Source: Planctomycetota bacterium
GTDB taxonomy: Bacteria; Planctomycetota; Phycisphaerae; SM23-33; FEN-1343
Length of the DNA: 12,625 nt
NCBI GenBank assembly: GCA_013203365.1
Contig: JABMQG010000318.1
Coordinates: 1 to 12,625 of the forward strand
Direction: 5' to 3'
Program-made: the position numbers and the translations under genes
Notes under the pieces: model-generated
Told to the model about the DNA's origin: nothing
Database searches by the model: none
What the model saw: the letters and a program-made list of their open reading frames with translations, nothing else
In this document: one piece after another, positions 7,601 to 12,625 of the stretch
How the letters are laid out: every line of letters begins with the position of its first letter
Position numbering within the stretch: the first letter of the stretch is position 1

Positions 7601-8365
7601 TTGCAATGCTTCGAGCCGGCGGGCGACGGAATCAGCCTTGACGTAGCGGGAAACGTCCCCGTAGGCCGGGCCTGAAATAATCAACGGCGTGCGGGCCTCG
7701 TCAATCAGTATGTTGTCCACCTCGTCGACGATGGCGAAGTCCAGCGAGCCCTGAACCTGATCTTCGGGGCTCAGCTTCATGTGGTCGCGCAGGTAATCGA
7801 ACCCGAATTCGCTGTTGGTGCCGTACGTGACGTCGCATGCGTACGCCGCCTGCCGGTGGGCGTTTTCCATGTCGGACTGGATATACCCGACGGTCAGGCC
7901 GAGTGCGGCGAAGATCGGCCCGGCAAACTCCGCGTCGCGCCGGACAAGGTAGTCGTTTACCGTTACAATGTGGACCTTCCTGCCCTGCAAGGCCATCATG
8001 TAGATAGCCGGATAGCAGGCGATGGTCTTGCCTTCGCCGGTTGCCTCCTCGGCTATATTTCCGGCATGCAGCACCTGCCCCGCTACGAGTTGGACGTCGA
8101 ACTGGCGATGGGCCCTCGCCCGGCGTGAAGCCTCGCGAACCGCCGCGAACGCCTCTCCCATCAGGGCCTGGGGCCGTTCACCGTCCGTCAGCCTCCGATG
8201 CAACCGGTCGCTGACGGCGCGGAGGTCGGAATCCGACATCGCAAGAAATCGGCCCTCGAGCGTATTGACGTTTGCCCCGACGTATCCGCTCATCGAGCGC
8301 ACGAGGCGCTCGTTTCGAGTACCGCCGATCAATTTGACGAATATTCTGCCTAGTAGGGCGAGCAT
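4673..8365 (-). CDS. secA: SecA, ATP-driven motor of the Sec preprotein translocase, with large lineage-specific insertions
   Basis: The 1230-residue protein drives preproteins through SecYEG by ATP hydrolysis. NBD1 has Walker A TGEGKT (109-114), [12 protein letters not shown] (135-146) and the DEVD box (214-217). A PPXD-like region spans about 231-378. NBD2 contains MTGTA (435-439), [10 protein letters not shown] (563-572), [23 protein letters not shown] (653-675). The scaffold helix begins near [13 protein letters not shown] (740-752) and the IRA1 hairpin is [25 protein letters not shown] (1096-1120). The C-terminal zinc tail is [13 protein letters not shown] (1214-1226). E. coli SecA has 901 residues; the extra length lies mainly in a Cys-rich NBD2 segment (573-647) and about 225 extra residues in the helical wing region (about 780-1040) containing a four-copy W-centred repeat. 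All core motifs are intact, so I expect an active enzyme. The start has no Shine-Dalgarno; a small hairpin (8385-8398) lies 19 bases upstream. It starts 106 bases after the FG-GAP gene. Confidence 0.97.
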   Translation of the reverse strand: [1230 protein letters not shown]

Positions 8366-8471
8366 CTCGTTTATTTCTTAGTTTCGTTCAAGCGAACGTA
8401 TAACCCGGCCGAATGCACACGACGATCGACGACCTCTGCGATGCAGGCGGCGCAAGGGTGTATGATACGAT

Positions 8472-10904
8472 CTACTCTTGCGGATACAAAATAATCCGGT
8501 CGTGAACTCGGACGATAAGATCGTTTTTTCCGTCGCCGGTGACGTCGGCTATACCCACGGCCGTCGGCTGGCCGGCCTCCTGGTCAGATGCCTTGCCGTA
8601 ATGTTGCCGTTCGCCGGATCGGGGTTCTTCGAAAACCTTGAACTTGCTGGCCGAGACCAGCGATCCGTCGGCGTCGAAGGCGAGAATGTGGATGTGATGC
8701 CTGCCCTGGTCGCACAGGACCACCTCCGGCAGGCCGTCGCCGTTGACGTCGCCGACGTCGATGGCGCCGTATCGAATGCCCTCTACATCCGGCTCGTACG
8801 ACGCCAGTTTCCCAAGCATGTCCGTCCGCCCGGTCACCGGCACGAGCAGCAGCTTTCGCGTGCCGCACAGCAGGATACTGACCTTGGAGCCGCCGCCAAA
8901 GTCACCGTGCAGTATCTTCTTCGGCTCGACCGTACCCACGGAAACCTCGCGTTCGCTCCGATACGTCCCGTCGGGGCCACGGGTGAGGATTCCCAGCTTG
9001 CCCCTGGCTGTATCGTAGGTGACAATCGCTGGGTCGGTCTGGCCCGGCAATCGGCATACAGCCGCCACCGACAGGCTTGACTGCTCTGTGGGCCCCTGGT
9101 ACTGGTCCACTACCCGCCAGCCGGCCTCGGCGTCGAAGACCACGGACCGGGCGAAGTTCTTCTTCACCAGCAGTGCCGCCGTCGATCCATTCGGCCCCAA
9201 CGGCGCCAACGACATCGCGCTGGGGGAAACGTTGGCGACCAGGCCGGAATGAACGTCCACCTTGGTAACCTCACTGAACGTGCCCGGCTCGGCCTGACGA
9301 ACCAACAGTATCGGCCCGTAGGGTTGAAGTACCATCACGTCGCCCCGCCCGTCATGGTCGATGTCGGCTGTCCGCAGGTCCAACGGCTTGTCGGACAATT
9401 GCTTGAGCGCCAACCCCGGCCCGTCATGGGCGTCTTTTCGCCCCAGGGCCAACACGGTGCGGAGTGTGTAGCCACCTTGGCCGTCTTCTTTGGTTTTGGC
9501 TATGTAGACCAGATCGCACCTGCCATCGCCGTCCACATCGCCGAGGTCCATTGCCACCGGCTCACCTGTTATCGGCACCGACGCCGGGTACGTCAGTCGA
9601 CCATCCTTCAGTCGGCTGACGGCGATAGTCTTCTCCTCCACGCTCAGGACGACGATGGCCTCGGACCCTTGGCCGTCCAAGTCGCCGGCGGCGAGTTTTT
9701 GCATGTTTACCAAACCAGGGAACCGCTCGGGCGCCAAAAGTGGTGTTTTTGAGCCGGCCCGTAACAGCAGCATCTCCGCTCGCGATGGGTCGGAGACCAC
9801 CACATCGGTCAAGCCGTCCCCATCGACGTCGGCAGCGACGATGTCACGCTTGTCCGACGAGTCCGTCGCCGGCAGGGGATAGGTCAACACGGGCAGGTCC
9901 ACCTGCCGAGCTTCCGGCGCCAGGGCCGATAGCATCACCCGCCCGCTCTGGGCGCAAATCGACGCGAATACGCCGGCTGGCGAATCGCCCATCGCCACCA
10001 GCTCCATCGCGCGCGGCGCCGGCAGCTCATAGCGAAGCTCCGGCCCGAGCCGACCGGCCTCGTCCTGGTAACGGATCTGAACGGGGAAATCCTGGTCGGC
10101 GGTGAGCAGGACCAAGTCCATCCGCCCGTCCGCGTTTACGTCGGCTATGTTCAGTTGCCGGGGTTGCCTACCGCCGTTGTGGTACTTCTCGGGCTCGCCC
10201 AGCGTCCCATCGACTTTCTGGTAAACGACGAATGTGCCGTCGGCCGCCAGCAAGGCCAGGTCGGTTCGCCCGTCGCCATTGAGGTCCCCCGCCGCCAGTG
10301 CCCCCGGTTTGGCCAATCCGGCGCGAACGTCGAACTTCCTTACGGGCAGCCAAGTAGGCTCCAGCACTTGGTCGGCCGGCCCCGCCGACGGCTTAGGCGC
10401 CTCCTGGATTGCCACGCGCAGACCGTCTTCGGCATAAAACGCCAGGTCCTTCCGTCCGTCGCCACTAAGGTCGGCCACGACCAGGGCCGAGGCGGCCACG
10501 TCCAGGTCGTAGCTGACCCGCTTGAACCGCCAGGTCCGCTCCTGACCCAATATGTCGTTCACGTCGCCGTCCAATATCTCGGGGGGAATGTCGTCGCCCG
10601 GGTTGAACCCGGGCTTTTGAAGCAGCAGATCAATTCTCGCTTTGGTATTGTTGACGACGATCAGATCGTTGAGTCCGTCGCCGTTGACGTCGGCGGCGAT
10701 GGGCACGCCGGCATCCCAATTGAACTTGAGTATCTCCATCGGGGCGAACCCGTAGTGTCGTCCCAGCGGTGACGGTTTGGTTTGGGCCTGGCTGACTGGG
10801 GCCTCGGCCGGCGCGCTACCCGCCGTCAAGGCCAGGCAGCTTAATAAAAGGACCATCAGCCGGCAGATACTGCCGACGCCCATGGATTTCATTATCGCAT
10901 TCAC
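8472..10904 (-). CDS. Secreted FG-GAP/VCBS calcium-binding beta-propeller repeat protein
   Basis: An 810-residue exported protein. Residues 12-35 form a signal peptide (CRLMVLLLSCLALTAGSAPAEA, likely cut near 33-35; C23 is inside the hydrophobic core, and L22-S-C is a poor lipobox). The rest is a chain of FG-GAP/VCBS repeats with DxDxDG-type calcium loops: DVNGDGLND (72), DLSGDGRKD (145), DLNGDGRTD (207), DVNADGRMD (255), DVDGDGLTD (359), DVDGDGRCD (456), DIDHDGRGD (514), DVNGDGLPE (719) and DVTGDGKND (787). Degenerate copies lie at 408 (DLDGQGSEA) and 668 (DFGGGSKVS). Such arrays fold as integrin-like propellers and may bind surface ligands or polymers; no catalytic domain is seen, so the function is unknown. 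The GTG start at 10902-10904 is supported by AAAGGA about 6 bases upstream; later in-frame ATGs at 10892 and 10883 are less well placed. Confidence 0.85.
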   Translation of the reverse strand: MNAIMKSMGVGSICRLMVLLLSCLALTAGSAPAEAPVSQAQTKPSPLGRHYGFAPMEILKFNWDAGVPIAADVNGDGLNDLIVVNNTKARIDLLLQKPGFNPGDDIPPEILDGDVNDILGQERTWRFKRVSYDLDVAASALVVADLSGDGRKDLAFYAEDGLRVAIQEAPKPSAGPADQVLEPTWLPVRKFDVRAGLAKPGALAAGDLNGDGRTDLALLAADGTFVVYQKVDGTLGEPEKYHNGGRQPRQLNIADVNADGRMDLVLLTADQDFPVQIRYQDEAGRLGPELRYELPAPRAMELVAMGDSPAGVFASICAQSGRVMLSALAPEARQVDLPVLTYPLPATDSSDKRDIVAADVDGDGLTDVVVSDPSRAEMLLLRAGSKTPLLAPERFPGLVNMQKLAAGDLDGQGSEAIVVLSVEEKTIAVSRLKDGRLTYPASVPITGEPVAMDLGDVDGDGRCDLVYIAKTKEDGQGGYTLRTVLALGRKDAHDGPGLALKQLSDKPLDLRTADIDHDGRGDVMVLQPYGPILLVRQAEPGTFSEVTKVDVHSGLVANVSPSAMSLAPLGPNGSTAALLVKKNFARSVVFDAEAGWRVVDQYQGPTEQSSLSVAAVCRLPGQTDPAIVTYDTARGKLGILTRGPDGTYRSEREVSVGTVEPKKILHGDFGGGSKVSILLCGTRKLLLVPVTGRTDMLGKLASYEPDVEGIRYGAIDVGDVNGDGLPEVVLCDQGRHHIHILAFDADGSLVSASKFKVFEEPRSGERQHYGKASDQEAGQPTAVGIADVTGDGKNDLIVRVHDRIILYPQE

Positions 10905-10956
10905 CGGTCATCCTTTCAAAAGCCGACACAGACCCGCGCTGACAATTCGTCACTCC

Positions 10957-10984
10957 ATTATTAACTTGTAGCTGCAATTGTAAA
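10957..10984 (-). promoter_or_regulatory. Candidate promoter of the FG-GAP/VCBS gene
   Basis: On the minus strand TTTACA (10979-10984, 5 of 6) and AATAAT (10957-10962, 5 of 6) are 16 bases apart. A start near 10950 would give a leader of about 45 bases. It interleaves with the divergent plus-strand promoter. A separate perfect minus-strand TATAAT at 11011-11016 has no recognisable -35. Confidence 0.5.
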
Positions 10985-10994
10985 CACTTATGAT
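10966..10994 (+). promoter_or_regulatory. Candidate promoter of the HtrA-like protease gene
   Basis: TTGTAG (10966-10971, 3 of 6) and TATGAT (10989-10994, 5 of 6) are 17 bases apart. Transcription would start near 11001, about 45 bases before the ATG at 11047. The -10 covers an upstream in-frame ATG (10990), which argues against that codon as the start. Confidence 0.45.
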
Positions 10995-11046
10995 TTTGAG
11001 CGAGATGGGAATTATAGCCGGGTCTGATGGCCGAAGGAGCCTGCAA

Positions 11047-12024
11047 ATGAAATATGCTCACGTGCTGATTGCGATGTTGATCCTGGCATTGCTCGCCACG
11101 TCCGGGCAAGCGGAGACGATCATCCTGAAAGGCGAGCGCCGCGTCGTCGGCGACGTGCTGAAATCGGATGAGGAGTTCGTCATCGTTGACCTGGGCTGCG
11201 CGGTGCTCCGCCTGCCTCGGGCGCAGGTGGTCAGTATAGACGACGCGTCGCCCGCCACAAAGCCTACCGCGGCCAGCCGGCCGGCCGATGAAGAAGGCCA
11301 GGGCGACTGGCAACTGTACCGAACGACGGCATTGACACCGACGACCATCGAGGCCAACGCCCAACGATTCGGCGAGGCCGTCGTCATGGTAACCAGCCCG
11401 GCCGGGCAGGGCTCGGGTTTTGTCATCACTCCTGACGGCTACTGCGTCACAAACTACCACGTGATCGCCCGGGAGACGCGAATCAAGGTGACCGTCTTTC
11501 GACGCACCGAAGTCGGCTACGAACAGAAGCACTACAAGCAGGTCAAGATCGTGGCGCTCAATCCGTTCGTTGACCTCGCCCTGCTGAAGATACAGGCCGA
11601 GGGCGAGACGTTCAAATACGCCTATCTAGGCCAAACGACCGAGCTGAAGGTCGGCCAGGACGTCTTCGCGATCGGCAACCCGCTGGGGCTCACGCGAACG
11701 GTCTCCCAAGGGATCGTCTCGACCACCAACCGCAACTTCGAGGGCCAGCTTTACGTCCAGACCACAACCGCCATAAATCCGGGCAATTCCGGCGGGCCTT
11801 TGTTCAACCTCAAGGGCGAGGTGATCGGGGTCACATCCATGGGGTACTTGTTCCTGGGCGGGCTGAACTTCGCCATACCGGTCGACGTGGTCAAGCGGTT
11901 CATCATGAACCGCGACGCTTTCGCCTACGACGAGGACAACCCCAACAGCGGCTACCGCTACCTTCAGCCGGCCGGGCGAACTGACATTACCGCCCCGCCG
12001 AAAGGACGAATTCCGCGGATATAA
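11047..12024 (+). CDS. Secreted trypsin-like serine protease, HtrA/S1C type without PDZ domain
   Basis: A 325-residue exported protease. The signal peptide is about residues 1-22 (MKYAHVLIAMLILALLATSG, cut after QA). A small beta-rich module follows at about 23-65 (ILKGERRVVGDVLKSDEEF ... VLRLPRAQVVSI), then a linker with Ala/Thr/Pro. The chymotrypsin fold runs about 105-290. The catalytic triad is H138 in VTNYHVI, D176 in NPFVDLALLKI and S248 in INPGNSGGPLF. GQGSGFVITPDGY and AIGNPLGLTRTVSQGIVS are typical of HtrA/DegP. No PDZ domain follows; the protein ends soon after the protease domain, so regulation by PDZ is absent. I chose the ATG at 11047 because AAGGAG lies 7 bases upstream and a signal peptide then begins directly; a longer in-frame ORF from 10990 overlaps the promoter. 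The periplasmic or extracellular substrate is unknown. Confidence 0.88.
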   Translation: MKYAHVLIAMLILALLATSGQAETIILKGERRVVGDVLKSDEEFVIVDLGCAVLRLPRAQVVSIDDASPATKPTAASRPADEEGQGDWQLYRTTALTPTTIEANAQRFGEAVVMVTSPAGQGSGFVITPDGYCVTNYHVIARETRIKVTVFRRTEVGYEQKHYKQVKIVALNPFVDLALLKIQAEGETFKYAYLGQTTELKVGQDVFAIGNPLGLTRTVSQGIVSTTNRNFEGQLYVQTTTAINPGNSGGPLFNLKGEVIGVTSMGYLFLGGLNFAIPVDVVKRFIMNRDAFAYDEDNPNSGYRYLQPAGRTDITAPPKGRIPRI

Positions 12025-12036
12025 AAAGGAACCGGC

Positions 12037-12625
12037 ATGAACTTCTCAAAGCTCATCCATTGCGTATTGGTCGGCTCGTTTGCCCTGTCGGGTTTTGGTT
12101 CTGGTTTTGCGACAACTGTAGCGAGTGCAGCCGGCGACGACCCGGCTGGTCTGCTGCCGGCGGATACCGTTTTCTACGCCGTCGTTCCAAACGTCGCCGC
12201 CGCCAGGGCGAAGCTGGAAAAGACCTCGTTGTGGCACCTGTACAAAGAGCCGGCGATGCAGGCGTTTGTCGTCCCGGCGGAGAAGGCGATTCGTGAGGCC
12301 GTCCAAGAGAAGCTCAAGGAAGCCTGGAGCGAGTTGGGCATCGACGCCCCGCCAAGTGAGCTCCCACTACCCACGGGGCGCGTCGTGCTCGGCCTGCGGA
12401 TGGTAATTAAGACCCGTAAAGTTTCCGCGTATGACTTTGAAGCGCCAAGGGAGGCCGGCACGCCACCCGTCCCGACCATGCGTGAAGTGTCCTCGCCCGT
12501 TCCTCAGGTGGTGGTCATCGCAGAGATGGGCCAAAACTTCGTCGAGATGAAGCGGATCTTTGAACAGGCGACGGAAAAAGCCGTCGATAAGGGCGCAAAA
12601 CGCCGGCGTGAGACGGTCCGAGGCC
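12037..12625 (+). CDS. Secreted planctomycete-type protein, DUF3352-like, 3' end cut by right window edge
   Basis: An open frame of 196 codons runs without a stop from the ATG at 12037 to the window end. AAAAGGA lies 6 bases upstream of the start, and the gap to the protease stop is only 12 bases, so the two probably form an operon. Residues 1-31 look like a signal peptide (MNFSKLIHCVLVGSFALSGF, ending TTVASA before AGDDP). The mature N-terminus, LLPADTVFYAVVPNVAAARA, then KTSLWHLYKEPAMQAFVVP, resembles a widespread planctomycete secreted family often described as DUF3352-like. That assignment is from memory of the pattern and not from a search. A charged, helical segment follows at about 82-100 and a basic KGAKRRR stretch near 185-191. 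The function is unknown and the C-terminus is not visible. Confidence 0.8.
   Translation, partial: MNFSKLIHCVLVGSFALSGFGSGFATTVASAAGDDPAGLLPADTVFYAVVPNVAAARAKLEKTSLWHLYKEPAMQAFVVPAEKAIREAVQEKLKEAWSELGIDAPPSELPLPTGRVVLGLRMVIKTRKVSAYDFEAPREAGTPPVPTMREVSSPVPQVVVIAEMGQNFVEMKRIFEQATEKAVDKGAKRRRETVRG

Noticed and set aside
8734..10692. An 18-base identical DNA stretch shared by 8734-8751 and 10675-10692 in the FG-GAP gene
   Set aside because: Both copies encode the conserved DVNGDG loop with the same codons; it reflects the protein repeat and not a separate DNA element.
10990..11046. Upstream ATG extending the protease by 19 residues
   Set aside because: It overlaps a candidate -10 box, has no Shine-Dalgarno, and would bury the signal peptide behind a hydrophilic leader; the ATG at 11047 has AAGGAG 7 bases upstream.
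1..12625. Search for CRISPR arrays, tRNA, rRNA, insertion sequences and attachment sites
   Set aside because: No regularly spaced repeats, cloverleaf sequences, transposase genes or terminal inverted repeats were seen by eye on either strand.

Overview
The window looks like chromosomal DNA of a planctomycete, most likely from the Phycisphaerae side of the phylum. This is inferred from protein features and is not proven. The features are: a SecA of 1230 residues with a greatly enlarged helical wing region and a cysteine-rich insertion in NBD2; a five-domain S1 protein with a proline/lysine/glycine tail; a large secreted FG-GAP/VCBS repeat protein; and a secreted gene whose N-terminus has the 'LPADTVFYAVVPNV' style common in planctomycete exported proteins. 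The DNA is moderately GC-rich. I see no mobile element, CRISPR array, tRNA, rRNA or sign of recent transfer.

Layout. Six genes lie on the minus strand, read from right to left: the FG-GAP/VCBS secreted protein (10904-8472), secA (8365-4673), a ComF-family phosphoribosyltransferase (4572-3814), a ribosomal-protein-S1-like protein (3604-2078), a polytopic family-39-type glycosyltransferase (1832-261), and the first 36 codons of a ParA-type ATPase cut by the left edge (108-1). Gaps between them are 100-245 bases, so they are not tightly coupled, and at least S1 and parA appear to have their own promoters. Two genes run on the plus strand from a divergent promoter region: a trypsin-like (HtrA-type) secreted protease without a PDZ domain (11047-12024) and, 12 bases further on, a secreted protein cut by the right edge (12037-12625).

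How they fit together. The left two thirds are housekeeping functions: chromosome partition, envelope glycosylation, translation, a ComF protein and the Sec motor. The right third encodes three exported proteins that would use the Sec pathway. The protease and the FG-GAP/VCBS gene are divergent, with interleaved promoter-like elements.

I do not see a new defence or biosynthetic system. The points most worth a second look are the unusual architecture of SecA (a four-copy tryptophan-centred repeat in the wing region and a Cys-rich NBD2 insertion), the structured S1 leader, and a parA start that appears to be leaderless.
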